Below, piece after piece: positions 9,427 through 18,785 of a stretch of 64,000 nt of DNA. This DNA is from Clostridium thermobutyricum DSM 4928 (lineage in GTDB: Bacteria; Bacillota; Clostridia; Clostridiales; Clostridiaceae): positions 155,990 to 219,989 of the forward strand of contig NZ_LTAY01000048.1 of the NCBI RefSeq assembly GCF_002050515.1. Direction: 5' to 3'. Made by a program: the position numbers and the translations under genes. Position 1 is the first letter of the stretch. The number at the start of each line of letters is the position of its first letter. The notes beneath the pieces are model-generated. The model saw only the letters and a list, made by a program, of their open reading frames with translations. It was not told the DNA's origin and did no database searches.

Positions 9427-10985
9427 GAGTTAAAAAATCTATAAGAGGAGCAAGTGTATCATTAATATTAAATATAATTACATTGATGGTTGGATTAATA
9501 TCTCAAGCTATATTTATAAAAACATTAGGAATTGAATATTTAGGGATAAATGGATTATTCAATAATATAATATCTATGTTGGCTATAGTAGAATTAGGAA
9601 TAGGACCAGCTATAGTATATAAATTATATAAGCCATTAGCTGAAAAAGATATAGAATCGATTAAAGCTTTAATGCTATTTTATAAAAAATGTTATAATAA
9701 AATAGCTATTATAGTTTTAGTAATAGGCTTTATTATGCTTCCATTTATTAAAATAATTGTCAATGCTGATATAGATAATAATATTTACTTTATATTTATG
9801 TTATTTATATTTGATGCATCAGCTTCATATATTTATTCTTATAAAAGGTCAATAATACAAGCAGATCAAAATAATTATATAATAAGCTTGGTGCATATAG
9901 GATATGTAATAACATTAAATTTAATTCAAATATTAATTCTAATATATACTCATAATTATATAATTTATATTATTGTTAAAATAATATTTAGGATTTTAGA
10001 AAATCTAGTATTATCAAAGATTTCTGATATATTATATCCGTATTTAAAAGATAAAAATATAAAAAATATAAGTGAAGATATTTTACTAGATATAAAGAAA
10101 AAAGTTAAAGGATTAATATACCATAAAATCGGAGGATTTATGGTATCTGGAACTGATAATATAATAATATCTAAATATTTAGGGGTAGCATATGTAGGAT
10201 TATATTCTAATTACTATATGATAATAAATGCTGTGTATATTTTGATTTCACAAATTTTTTCAGCTTTTACGGCAAGTGTTGGTAATTTAATAGTATCTGA
10301 AACTAGAGAATATTCTTATAAAATATATAAAAAAATTATGCTGTTAAACTTTTGGATATACAGTATTGCAACAAGTATGATATATACTTTAATTAAGCCA
10401 TTTATAAAATTATGGATTGGAGAACAGTTTGTTTTACCTGATATAGTGTTAGTTATGTTATGTATAAATTTCTATATGTTAGGAATGAGAGCCTCAATAG
10501 GAATATATAAAGATGCTTCAGGTATATTCTGGGAAGATAGATATATACCTATAATTGAATCTACTATAAATATAGTAGCATCTATTATATTGGTAAAAAA
10601 AATAGGATTAGTTGGTATTTTTATAGGTACTTTTTTAAGTTCAATTATAGTGGTATTTTTTAGCTTACCTTATTATGTATATAGAGATGTATTTAAAAAA
10701 AATATATTGGAGTATTATAAAGTATATATAAAATATTTATTATTAGTATTAATTAGTGTTTTAGCAATTAGTATAATAACTATAAATATTAATTTTGATA
10801 ATGAAATTTTAAGTTTTATATTTAATATGGTAATATCTTTTTTTATTCCTATGATAGTTAATATTATTACGTTAAATAAAACTGATGAATTTATTTATTT
10901 TAAAATGATCGTAATAAATATATTAAAAAATATAAAAAAATTTGAATTTTTTAATAATAATAAAATATATAATAAAAATAGATAA
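9423..10985 (+). CDS. Wzx-type oligosaccharide flippase
   Basis: This 520-residue polytopic membrane protein of the MOP/polysaccharide transporter superfamily moves the undecaprenyl-linked repeat unit across the membrane to the polymerase. About twelve to fourteen hydrophobic segments are visible. Family-like stretches are RGASVSLILNIITLMVGLIS at the N-terminus and LGIEYLGINGLFNNI just after it, and YLGVAYVGLYSNYYMI in the middle. It is the last gene of the operon and is followed by a strong terminator. Wzx plus the Wzy domain at 6141 mark this cluster as Wzy-dependent. Confidence 0.92.
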   Translation: MRVKKSIRGASVSLILNIITLMVGLISQAIFIKTLGIEYLGINGLFNNIISMLAIVELGIGPAIVYKLYKPLAEKDIESIKALMLFYKKCYNKIAIIVLVIGFIMLPFIKIIVNADIDNNIYFIFMLFIFDASASYIYSYKRSIIQADQNNYIISLVHIGYVITLNLIQILILIYTHNYIIYIIVKIIFRILENLVLSKISDILYPYLKDKNIKNISEDILLDIKKKVKGLIYHKIGGFMVSGTDNIIISKYLGVAYVGLYSNYYMIINAVYILISQIFSAFTASVGNLIVSETREYSYKIYKKIMLLNFWIYSIATSMIYTLIKPFIKLWIGEQFVLPDIVLVMLCINFYMLGMRASIGIYKDASGIFWEDRYIPIIESTINIVASIILVKKIGLVGIFIGTFLSSIIVVFFSLPYYVYRDVFKKNILEYYKVYIKYLLLVLISVLAISIITININFDNEILSFIFNMVISFFIPMIVNIITLNKTDEFIYFKMIVINILKNIKKFEFFNNNKIYNKNR

Positions 10986-11009
10986 TATTAAACTTAATTA
11001 TATATATAT

Positions 11010-11038
11010 AAACGATAGTAGTTTCTATCGTTTTTTTT
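11010..11038 (+). terminator. Intrinsic terminator of the first capsule operon
   Basis: AACGATAG (11011-11018) pairs with CTATCGTT (11025-11032) around a six-base loop, and a run of T follows. It lies 25 bases after the flippase stop and ends the operon before the amidase gene. Confidence 0.88.
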
Positions 11039-11145
11039 ATTTAATTGATATTATATATAAAGTTTTGAAATATTTATTCGAATATAATACAGAGATATAT
11101 TTTTATAAGGGTGTATATCAAAATTTATATAAGGGGATAGAATTT

Positions 11146-13134
11146 ATGAATAGAAGAAAATTAAAAAATATAATTAAATCAACAATATTAATAATGGCAA
11201 TTTCAGTTTTTGGAAGTGAGATGTCAGTAGAAGCTAAAACAAATACTGAAAACGAATTTATTTCAGTTATGGAAGAATATAAAGATGAAAAAGTTACTGT
11301 TGAAAATGGAATTTCTTTAAGATATGGAGAAACTTTGAATTTAGCACAATATGAAGGGTGGAAATTATCTAATAATAATGTAATAGAGATAGAAAATGGG
11401 ATAGCAAAACCTAAAAAATCAGGAATTGTATTTTTAAGTAATAAGATAGGTGATACAGTTCACATAATAGAAGTTTATGTACCTGAAAATACAACTGTTT
11501 ATAATATAGCTAGAAATAAGCAAGTAGATAGAAACTACTATAAAGTTTTTATTGATCCAGGACATGGTGGGCATGATAATGGAGCATCAGGTAATGGCAT
11601 TAAGGAAGATGAATTTAATTTAAGTTTATCATTTAGATTAAAAAAGCATCTTGAAAATAGGGGAATTGAAGTTAAGATGAGTAGGGAAGCTGATATATAC
11701 CTAGACCTTAAAGAAAGAACAGATATGGCTAATGCATATGAATCAGATTTATTTATTTCAACACATGCAAATTCAGCTGATAGTACGAGCGCTAATGGAA
11801 TAGAAACATATTATCATAACAGTAAAGCACAAGATAAACCTTTAAGTGATAAAATACAAACAAATGCAATAAAAGAAACAAATGCTGTTAATAGAGGTGT
11901 AAAGACTGAAAATTTTGCAGTACTTAGAGAAAGCAAAATGATATCTAGTTTATTTGAATCTGGATTTATAAGTAATTCAAATGAAGCAAGCAAATTACAA
12001 ACCCCTGAATATCAAGAGAAATTAGCTAAAGCTATAGCTGATGGTATAGAAACTTACTTAAAAGAAAATATACAACTAAAGCCAGAAGAATCAAAACCAG
12101 AACCACCAGCAGAAGAATCAAAGCCAGAACCACCAGCAGAAGAATCAAAGCCAGAACCACCAGTAGAAGAATCAAAGCCAATACCACCAGTAGAAGAATC
12201 AAAGCCAACACCACCAGTAGAAGAGTCAAAACCTAATGAACCATTAAAAGAAAAAACTGGTGTAGTAACAGCAAGTGTATTAAATGTAAGAAATGGAGCA
12301 GGAACTAATAATAAAGTGATAGGATCATTTAAAAAAGGATCAAAAGTAACAATAGTAGAAACAAAAAATGGCTGGCATAAAGTTAAGTATGGAAATGGCT
12401 ATGGATATGTAAGTGCAGATTATGTAAAAGTAGAAGGAAATAATACAACTACAAAACCAAATCAAACACCATCAAATAGTACAAATAAGACTGGGACAGT
12501 AACAGCAAGTGTATTAAATGTAAGAAATGGAGCAGGAACTAATAATAAAGTGATAGGATCATTTAAAAAAGGATCAAAAGTAACAATAGTAGAAACAAAA
12601 AATGGCTGGCATAAAGTTAAGTATGGAAATGGCTATGGATATGTAAGTGCAGATTATGTAAAAGTAGAAGGAAATAATACAACTACAAAACCAAATCAAA
12701 CACCATCAAATAGTACAAATAAGACTGGGGCAGTAACAGCAAGTGTATTAAATGTAAGAAATAGAGCAGGAACTAATAATAAAGTGATAGGATCATTTAA
12801 AAAAGGATCAAAAGTAACAATAGTAGAAACAAAAAATGGCTGGCATAAAGTTAAGTATGGAAATAGTTATGGATATGTAAGTGCAGATTATGTAAAAGTA
12901 GAAGGAAATAATACAACTACAAAACCAAATCAAACACCATCAAATAGTACAAATAAGACTGGGACAGTAACAGCAAGTGTATTAAATGTAAGAAATGGAG
13001 CTGGAACTAATAATAAAGTAATAGGTTCATTAAAAAAGAATTCTAAGATAACAATAGTAGAAACAAAAAATGGTTGGCATAAAATAAGATATGGTAATGG
13101 ATATGGATATGTGTCAGCTCAATATGTAAAATAA
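11146..13134 (+). CDS. Secreted N-acetylmuramoyl-L-alanine amidase with four SH3b repeats
   Basis: This 662-residue protein cleaves the amide bond between muramic acid and the stem peptide. Residues 1-30 form a signal peptide ending near VEA. An Amidase_3 catalytic domain lies at ~130-305: the zinc ligands sit in DPGHGG, KEDEF and STHAN and the catalytic Glu in FESGF. Then comes a linker of about six 9-residue EESKPxPPx units (12085-12240), and four bacterial SH3 domains of 78-residue period for wall binding. An in-frame ATG at 10942 exists, but it falls inside the flippase gene; ATG 11146 has AAGGGGAT upstream and precedes the signal peptide. It follows the capsule terminator, so it is probably transcribed alone. 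Confidence 0.93.
   Translation: MNRRKLKNIIKSTILIMAISVFGSEMSVEAKTNTENEFISVMEEYKDEKVTVENGISLRYGETLNLAQYEGWKLSNNNVIEIENGIAKPKKSGIVFLSNKIGDTVHIIEVYVPENTTVYNIARNKQVDRNYYKVFIDPGHGGHDNGASGNGIKEDEFNLSLSFRLKKHLENRGIEVKMSREADIYLDLKERTDMANAYESDLFISTHANSADSTSANGIETYYHNSKAQDKPLSDKIQTNAIKETNAVNRGVKTENFAVLRESKMISSLFESGFISNSNEASKLQTPEYQEKLAKAIADGIETYLKENIQLKPEESKPEPPAEESKPEPPAEESKPEPPVEESKPIPPVEESKPTPPVEESKPNEPLKEKTGVVTASVLNVRNGAGTNNKVIGSFKKGSKVTIVETKNGWHKVKYGNGYGYVSADYVKVEGNNTTTKPNQTPSNSTNKTGTVTASVLNVRNGAGTNNKVIGSFKKGSKVTIVETKNGWHKVKYGNGYGYVSADYVKVEGNNTTTKPNQTPSNSTNKTGAVTASVLNVRNRAGTNNKVIGSFKKGSKVTIVETKNGWHKVKYGNSYGYVSADYVKVEGNNTTTKPNQTPSNSTNKTGTVTASVLNVRNGAGTNNKVIGSLKKNSKITIVETKNGWHKIRYGNGYGYVSAQYVK
12085..12240 (+). 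repeat. In-frame 27-bp linker repeats (EESKPxPPx)
   Basis: About six copies of a 27-base unit encode a Pro/Glu/Lys linker between catalytic and SH3 domains. Copies vary from EPPA through EPPV, IPPV to TPPV in order, a sign of stepwise slippage growth. The reverse strand reads as an artefactual hydrophobic ORF. Confidence 0.9.
12256..13131 (+). repeat. Four tandem 234-bp SH3b-domain repeats
   Basis: Copies start at 12256, 12490, 12724 and 12958, a constant period of 234 bases (78 codons). Copies 1 to 3 are almost identical at the DNA level: I see only changes after the first codon, one G-to-R change and one G-to-S change. Copy 4 is shorter and diverged in its second half. Confidence 0.95.
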
Positions 13135-13165
13135 TCGTTTTATTTATATTTAATTAATAAATAAT

Positions 13166-13197
13166 AGCACCTTAAGTTTATAATACTTAAGGTGCTT
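13166..13197. terminator. Bidirectional terminator between convergent genes
   Basis: GCACCTTAAGT (13167-13177) pairs perfectly with ACTTAAGGTGC (13185-13195). T/A-rich flanks on both sides allow it to stop the amidase transcript and the opposing HAD gene transcript. The U-tract is weak on the plus side. Confidence 0.7.
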
Positions 13198-13240
13198 AAT
13201 ACTTGGCAGATAATATTAAAAATTTAGAGTAAACAAAATA

Positions 13241-14071
13241 TTATATAAATTTTTCTATTGCTTTTGCAACTCCAGCATTATCATTAGTATCTGTTATAAA
13301 TTGAGCTTTTTCTTTTACTATATCTAATGCATTTCCCATAGCGACTCCAATTCCTGCATACTCTATCATGGAAAGGTCATTTTCGCTATCGCCTATACAA
13401 AGTATTTCTTCTCTTTTTATATCAAATATTTTAGCTAGTTGTTTTACTGCATTTCCTTTAGTTGTTCCAGAATTCATAATTTCAAAATTATATGGGCTAG
13501 AGCAAACAACTTCATATTTATTTAGGTTTTCAATTTCTTTTCTAGCTTTTTCAACTTCTTTTATATTTTCTTTTGAATAATCTATACAAATAGCTTTAAG
13601 AATAGATCCTTCACAATCTTTTAAGGTATTAGTTAAATCTTTTTCTACTATAAATTTAGTTTTATCTTCTTCATTTGTAACACCTTTATTACTTATAAGA
13701 TAAGCGTGATTATCTATAAATTCTTCATTTGATATTGCAGTATCCCATGTATTGAAAAATAATTTTAAGTTATATTTTTTTAAAATATTATATATTTCAA
13801 TTGTATCTTCTAAAGAAAGAACACTTTCATATATTACTTCTCCAGTATTTCTATCTTTTATATATGCACCATTGGATGATATTATTGGAGCATTTATGCC
13901 AACTAATTCTCTATAAAAATTTGCAGAGGTAAAGAGTCTTCCAGTTGATATTGCAACATGTATACCTTTATCTATAGCTTTTTTTAAAGCAATTTTATTT
14001 TCGGTACTTACTGTGTGATCTGTATTTAAAAGAGTTCCATCCATGTCTGTGCAAATTAGTTTAATAGTCAT
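13241..14071 (-). CDS. Cof-type HAD-superfamily sugar-phosphate phosphatase
   Basis: This 276-residue HAD hydrolase of the Cof/YidA subfamily probably dephosphorylates sugar phosphates or a related metabolite in the cytoplasm. It has motif I CTDMDGTLLNTD with both nucleophile-type Asp residues, motif II AISTGR, and motif IV CIGDSENDLSMIEYAGIGVAMGNA. A longer reading from 14086 would start inside the ribosome site; the GGAGGT just upstream places the start at the second ATG (MTIKLICTD). It is monocistronic on the minus strand and stands between two envelope clusters with no obvious functional link. Confidence 0.93.
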   Translation of the reverse strand: MTIKLICTDMDGTLLNTDHTVSTENKIALKKAIDKGIHVAISTGRLFTSANFYRELVGINAPIISSNGAYIKDRNTGEVIYESVLSLEDTIEIYNILKKYNLKLFFNTWDTAISNEEFIDNHAYLISNKGVTNEEDKTKFIVEKDLTNTLKDCEGSILKAICIDYSKENIKEVEKARKEIENLNKYEVVCSSPYNFEIMNSGTTKGNAVKQLAKIFDIKREEILCIGDSENDLSMIEYAGIGVAMGNALDIVKEKAQFITDTNDNAGVAKAIEKFI

Positions 14072-14210
14072 TATTATTACCTCCATTGGTTAGATTAATT
14101 TTTACCTTTTGTTATTTTCATATATTAAGTTTAGTCTATCATTATAGATTTTATAAGTAAAGAAAGATAAAAATACAATATTAATAAAAGGTTAATAAAA
14201 TATGTATATT

Positions 14211-14220
14211 ATGTTACAAT
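14211..14220 (+). promoter_or_regulatory. Extended -10 promoter for the teichoic-type cluster
   Basis: ATGTTACAAT gives a TGT-TACAAT extended -10 element 54 bases before the GT2 start at 14274. No strong -35 is seen. The same element recurs before other envelope genes. Confidence 0.5.
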
Positions 14221-14273
14221 GAATTTATTATAATTACTAAATTTTATTTTAGGTTTTAAAAAGTGAGGGTGAA

Positions 14274-15314
14274 ATGTACAAGGTAAGTGTTATTATACCA
14301 GTTTACAATGTTGAGGATTATTTGAGAGAAACTATAGATTCAATTATAGATCAGACAATGAAAGATTATGAGGTTATATTTATTGATGATGGTTCAACAG
14401 ATAATAGTATTAATATAATAAAAAAATATATAGATAAAAATGAAAATATGAGACTTATTTGTCAAGAGAATATGGGACCAAGTGTTGCAAGAAATAGAGG
14501 GATTGAATTAGCTGAAGGAGAATATATTGCTTTTATGGATTCTGATGATAAGCTTCCAAAGGATTCATTAGAGTTAAGATATAATTTAGCTAAAGAAAAT
14601 GAAGCAGAAGTAATAATATGTGGTACTTATAAATTTGATGAAGAGAGAAAATGGCCAATGATAAAACACTTTTTAAAAGAGGGAGAAAAAGATGTTATTA
14701 AAGATGAAGATTTATTATGGACATTAGGACCTTGTAATAAATTATTTAAAAGTGATTTTATAAAGGAAAGTAAATTCCCAGAGGATATAAAATATGCAGA
14801 AGATCAGGTTTTAGTATTAGAATCATATTTAAGGGCAAAAAAAATTGTTGCAACTCAAAAAGTTGGTTATTATTATAGAATAAGGCCAGCAGATAAAGAA
14901 GGATCTCTTACTTCTCAAATAAAAGATAAATCTCTTAATGTGTTAGATCAAGTTTATAAATCTTGGACAAGCACATTAGAAAATATAAATAAATATTGTA
15001 TAGATGAAAAAAAGAAAAATATTCTAAAGACTAACTATTTTTCTAGACTTATAAAAATTGATATTTGGCCACCATTGAGGCATATTATAATAAGTGAAGA
15101 TGAAAGCATACAATTAGAAGGGTTAGATAAGTTAGAGAAATTAATAAGTACTTTAAGTTTATCTACTATAAATTCTTGTGATAATCTTTTATGGATTTTA
15201 ACTGAAGGATTTATAAGAAACTATAAGAAATTAACGAGAGAAAGTAAAAAAAGATATTTAGAAATATTAAAGATTACTTATGAAAATACTAATATTAAAG
15301 GATTAAAAATTTAG
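14274..15314 (+). CDS. GT2 glycosyltransferase, paralogue of the next gene's N-terminal half
   Basis: This 346-residue GT-A glycosyltransferase starts KVSVIIPVYNVEDYL and has FIDDGSTDNS, GPSVARNRGIELAEGEY and the metal site FMDSDDKLP. It aligns along its whole length with residues 1-350 of the protein encoded at 15672, including PEDIKYAEDQV and IDIWPPLRH/YDIWPPLKN. It lacks the glycerophosphotransferase half of that protein. The GTGAGGGTG ribosome site supports the start. It is likely involved in decoration or initiation of the polymer made by the cluster at 15672-19940. Confidence 0.9.
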   Translation: MYKVSVIIPVYNVEDYLRETIDSIIDQTMKDYEVIFIDDGSTDNSINIIKKYIDKNENMRLICQENMGPSVARNRGIELAEGEYIAFMDSDDKLPKDSLELRYNLAKENEAEVIICGTYKFDEERKWPMIKHFLKEGEKDVIKDEDLLWTLGPCNKLFKSDFIKESKFPEDIKYAEDQVLVLESYLRAKKIVATQKVGYYYRIRPADKEGSLTSQIKDKSLNVLDQVYKSWTSTLENINKYCIDEKKKNILKTNYFSRLIKIDIWPPLRHIIISEDESIQLEGLDKLEKLISTLSLSTINSCDNLLWILTEGFIRNYKKLTRESKKRYLEILKITYENTNIKGLKI

Positions 15315-15671
15315 ATAAAAGGAATAGAGAAAAATAAATTTATATATCCTGTAATTTATACTTTAATAAAAAAATTTTTGAGAACTATAAAACATATAAG
15401 AGAACACATAAAAATAATATAAATATTTAAAATAAAAAAACTTCTTATGATTTTAATAATTATAAGAAGTTTTGTTTTATATAAATTTAATTCTTTAGTA
15501 ATCATATAAATATAGTTAAAAGGTTTTTCTTAAAATTTAATATTATTACAATTTAATTAATAAATAATGAATAATAGTTCAAAATATGATATAATTTTAT
15601 ACAGTATTAAACTTTTTTAATAAAAACTTTTACAAGGGATGAGAAATTTTTTAGGAAAATGGGAGAGATAT
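15315..15671 (+). other. Intergenic region with terminator and promoter
   Basis: About 357 bases without a gene. A hairpin with AAACTTCTTAT/ATAAGAAGTTT arms lies at 15436-15476 and a T-rich tail follows, ending the first GT2 transcript. An extended -10 element TGATATAAT is at 15587-15595, about 77 bases before the next start. The rest is AT-rich with no visible structure. Confidence 0.6.
15436..15481 (+). terminator. Intrinsic terminator after the GT2 gene
   Basis: AAACTTCTTAT pairs with ATAAGAAGTTT across a ~13-base loop and TTTGTTTTAT follows. The stem is AT-rich but long. It separates transcription of the two GT2 paralogues. Confidence 0.7.
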
Positions 15672-17936
15672 ATGTGCAAGATAAGTATTATAATACCAGT
15701 TTATAATGTAGAGGAATATTTAAAAGAAACATTTGAATCTTTAATTAATCAAGATATGAAAGATTTTGAGGTTATATTAATAGATGACGGATCAACTGAT
15801 AGAAGCTTTGATATTCTAAAAGAATATAGTAATAAGTATGAATATATAAAAGTTTATAAACAAAATAATAGTGGTCCTAGTAAAGCAAGAAATAAGGGAC
15901 TATCTCTAGCAAAAGGAGAATATATAATTTTTATGGATTCTGATGATATACTACCATTTGATTCTTTAAGTTACAGATATAATTTGGCAAAGAAATTAGA
16001 TTTAGATATTGGTATTTTTGCAAGTCATAGATTTGATGAGGAAAAAGAATGGCCAATGAAAACACATTTCTTAAGTGAAGGATATAAAGAGTTGGATAGT
16101 GATTATGATTTAATTTTAACGTTAGGACCATGGAATAAAATTTTTAAATCATCAATAATAAAGGATTTAAGGTTTCCAGAAGATATAAAATATGCTGAAG
16201 ATCAAGTATTTATAATGACTTCATATATGAGAGCAAATAGTATATATGCAAGTAATAAAGTAGTTTATAAACAAAGAATAAGATCTAATAATTTATCTTT
16301 AACAAGTCAAATAGATACTAATTCAGATAAAGTTTTATTTCAAGTAAATAAAGCTTGGAAAAAGATAAATTTAGAATTAGAAAATAGATTTGAGAATAAA
16401 ATAATTCGAGATAAATTAAAAGAACAGTATTTTGAAAGATTATTAGATTATGACATTTGGCCACCTTTAAAAAATGCAGTTATTAGAGGAGAAGAGAATG
16501 TAAAAATAAATGCATTAAAAAATATGAATGAAATTTTAAATGAAATAGATCCTGTAATAATAAATAATTCTAGAAAATTAAGATGGATAATGGGACAAGG
16601 GATAATAAATAAATATTTATTTTTAACTAAAAATACTAAAAAAGTATATGTAGAAATTTTGGCTGATTTTTATAACAAATTTAATTCTAATAGTAGAGAG
16701 ATTTTGGAAAGAGAAAATATTCAATTATATAAGTGTTTAGAGAACGTAAGTAAAAGCAGAAGCTCTTTAAGTATATTTAAATATTTAGTAAGAAGAAAAG
16801 TAGGAAGAGTTCTTGGAAAAGTAAAAAATATTTTTAGAAGAAGTGCTAAGATATCATTTAATTTTGGAAAAATGTTATCAATGAATGAAAATTTAGTAAT
16901 ACTTGCTAGTAATAAAGGTGAAGAATTACAAGGAAATTTAAAGTTTATATATGATGAATTGAAAAAAGATAATAAATATAAAATAAAGCTTTATATGAAA
17001 AATGATTCACGTACTTTTAAAGAGCTTATAGATATGTACTTAGATTTTTCAAGAGCAAAATATATAATTTTAGATGATTATTATAGACAAATTTATGGTT
17101 TAAAATTTAGAAAAAAAGCTGAAGTTATACAAGTTTGGCATGCATGTGGAGCTTTCAAGAAATTTGGATTTAGTTCTATAGGAAAAGGAGATGGAAATCC
17201 AAAAGAATTTGAAGAAAGAGCTCATTCAGCTTATACAAAAGTTATAACTAGTTCAAAGAATATAATTCCTAAATATGCAGAAGCGTTTAATATATCAGAA
17301 AAAAATATATTACCTTTAGGAGTTCCAAGGACAGATATACTTTTAGATGAAGCATATAGATTATATAAGAAAAATGATTTAGAAGAAAATTATCCAAATA
17401 TAAAAGGCAAAAAAATAATTTTATATGCACCTACTTTTAGAGGAAATACTAAGCAAAGACAAAACTTTAAATTAGAATTAAATCCTGTACAACTTTTAAA
17501 AGGAATAGATGAAGATTATGTATTAATATTAAAACTTCATCCAAGTGTAAAAAATGGGCTAAATGATGTCGTTATTCCAAAAGAATTAGAAAATAGAGTT
17601 ATAAATATGAATAGTTCTACTGAAATTAATGATTTAATTATAGCATCAGAAATTGTAATAACAGATTATTCATCTGTTGTTTTTGAAGCTTCTTTATTAG
17701 AAAAGAAAATAATAATGTATGCTTATGATAAAAATGAATATTTAGCTGAAAGGGACTTCTATTATGATTATGATAGCTTCGTTCCAGGAGTTATTGCAGA
17801 AAAAAATGAAGATATAATACGAATAATTAATGAAAATGAGTTTGATTTAAAGAAAGTTAGAGAATTTAGAGATAAATTTTTTGATGATTGTGATGGACAA
17901 GCTAGTAAAAGATTCGTAGAAACTATTTTCAAATAG
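15672..17936 (+). CDS. GT2 glycosyltransferase fused to CDP-glycerol glycerophosphotransferase (TagF-like)
   Basis: This ~754-residue bifunctional protein has an N-terminal GT2 domain (KISIIIPVYNVEEYL, LIDDGSTDRS, FMDSDDILP) and, from about residue 370, a Glyphos_transf domain. The latter shows IQVWHACGAFKKFGFS, LGVPRTDILLDE, ILYAPTFRGN, LKLHPS and ITDYSSVVFEA, the marks of TagB/TagF enzymes that build glycerol-phosphate polymers. An upstream in-frame ATG at 15639 lacks a usable ribosome site; ATG 15672 has GGGAGA. It probably links a sugar to, or alternates with, a polyol-phosphate in a teichoic-acid-like polymer exported by the following ABC transporter. Confidence 0.92.
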   Translation: MCKISIIIPVYNVEEYLKETFESLINQDMKDFEVILIDDGSTDRSFDILKEYSNKYEYIKVYKQNNSGPSKARNKGLSLAKGEYIIFMDSDDILPFDSLSYRYNLAKKLDLDIGIFASHRFDEEKEWPMKTHFLSEGYKELDSDYDLILTLGPWNKIFKSSIIKDLRFPEDIKYAEDQVFIMTSYMRANSIYASNKVVYKQRIRSNNLSLTSQIDTNSDKVLFQVNKAWKKINLELENRFENKIIRDKLKEQYFERLLDYDIWPPLKNAVIRGEENVKINALKNMNEILNEIDPVIINNSRKLRWIMGQGIINKYLFLTKNTKKVYVEILADFYNKFNSNSREILERENIQLYKCLENVSKSRSSLSIFKYLVRRKVGRVLGKVKNIFRRSAKISFNFGKMLSMNENLVILASNKGEELQGNLKFIYDELKKDNKYKIKLYMKNDSRTFKELIDMYLDFSRAKYIILDDYYRQIYGLKFRKKAEVIQVWHACGAFKKFGFSSIGKGDGNPKEFEERAHSAYTKVITSSKNIIPKYAEAFNISEKNILPLGVPRTDILLDEAYRLYKKNDLEENYPNIKGKKIILYAPTFRGNTKQRQNFKLELNPVQLLKGIDEDYVLILKLHPSVKNGLNDVVIPKELENRVINMNSSTEINDLIIASEIVITDYSSVVFEASLLEKKIIMYAYDKNEYLAERDFYYDYDSFVPGVIAEKNEDIIRIINENEFDLKKVREFRDKFFDDCDGQASKRFVETIFK

Positions 17937-17953
17937 AAACTGGAGGAAGGTTA

Positions 17954-18748
17954 ATGTTAAAAGAAATAATAAAAGAAAATGCTAAGTATTTAAAGCAAAC
18001 AATACTTATATCAAAGTTTGATTTAGTAAAATTTTATAAAGGGGCTGCCCTTGGTTATGCTTGGGCAATTATTCGCCCTATGGTTACTATAGGAGTTTAT
18101 TTATTTGCATTTACAATTATAAGAAATAATCCTAGAATGGGAAATTTCCCTTATTTTCTATGGCTTATTGCAGGGCTTTGTCCTTGGTTCTTTATAAGTG
18201 ATGCAATAGTTGGTGGAGCAATGTCAATTAGAACTTATAGGCATTTTGTAACTAAGATGAAATTTCCAATTTCAACTATACCAACATTTACAATACTATC
18301 AAAATTATATGTTCAATTAATGTTAGTTGGAGCTATTACAGTTGTATTTTTGTTATTTGGATATTTCCCAGATATATATTATCTTCAATTTTTAATATAT
18401 ATCCCAATGATGTATTTATTCTTTTTAGCACTTTCATGGACACTTGCTTCATTATCAGTTATAAGTAGAGATTTTGAAAATTTAGTTAAAGCAGCTATAC
18501 AAGCAATACTTTGGTTATCACCAATTTTATGGAATATAAATGATGTAAAATCAAGCTTTTTAAGGATTATTTTAAAGCTAAATCCAATAGGATATTTTAT
18601 TCAAGGATATAGAGATATATTCTTATATAAAAGATGGTTTTTTGAAAGTCCATATACAATATATATGATATTTGTAATAATAATTTTTGCTTTAATTGGT
18701 AGTAGAGTTTATAAAAGAACATATAAAGAATTTACAGATGTTTTATAA
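17954..18748 (+). CDS. ABC-2 type polysaccharide/teichoic acid export permease (TagG/Wzm-like)
   Basis: This 264-residue membrane protein has six predicted segments and the ABC-2 export signature near ALGYAWAIIRPMVTIGVYLF. RDFENLVKAAIQAILWLSPI and LNPIGYFIQGYRDIFLY are typical of TagG/Wzm permeases. It pairs with the ATPase at 18786 to carry the finished lipid-linked polymer across the membrane. The GGAGGAAGG ribosome site is 17 bases after the preceding stop, so the three genes form one operon. Confidence 0.93.
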   Translation: MLKEIIKENAKYLKQTILISKFDLVKFYKGAALGYAWAIIRPMVTIGVYLFAFTIIRNNPRMGNFPYFLWLIAGLCPWFFISDAIVGGAMSIRTYRHFVTKMKFPISTIPTFTILSKLYVQLMLVGAITVVFLLFGYFPDIYYLQFLIYIPMMYLFFLALSWTLASLSVISRDFENLVKAAIQAILWLSPILWNINDVKSSFLRIILKLNPIGYFIQGYRDIFLYKRWFFESPYTIYMIFVIIIFALIGSRVYKRTYKEFTDVL

Positions 18749-18785
18749 AGAAAAGCTAAAAGTCTTTATAAGTTAGGAGATTATT

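Noticed and set aside
10942..11145. N-terminal extension of the SH3 amidase
   Set aside because: It would start inside the flippase gene and span the operon terminator; a signal peptide and ribosome site mark 11146 as the start.
12032..12229. Minus-strand ORF of repeated LLVVLALI-type residues
   Set aside because: It is the antisense reading of the Pro/Glu/Lys linker repeats in the amidase gene and has no ribosome site.
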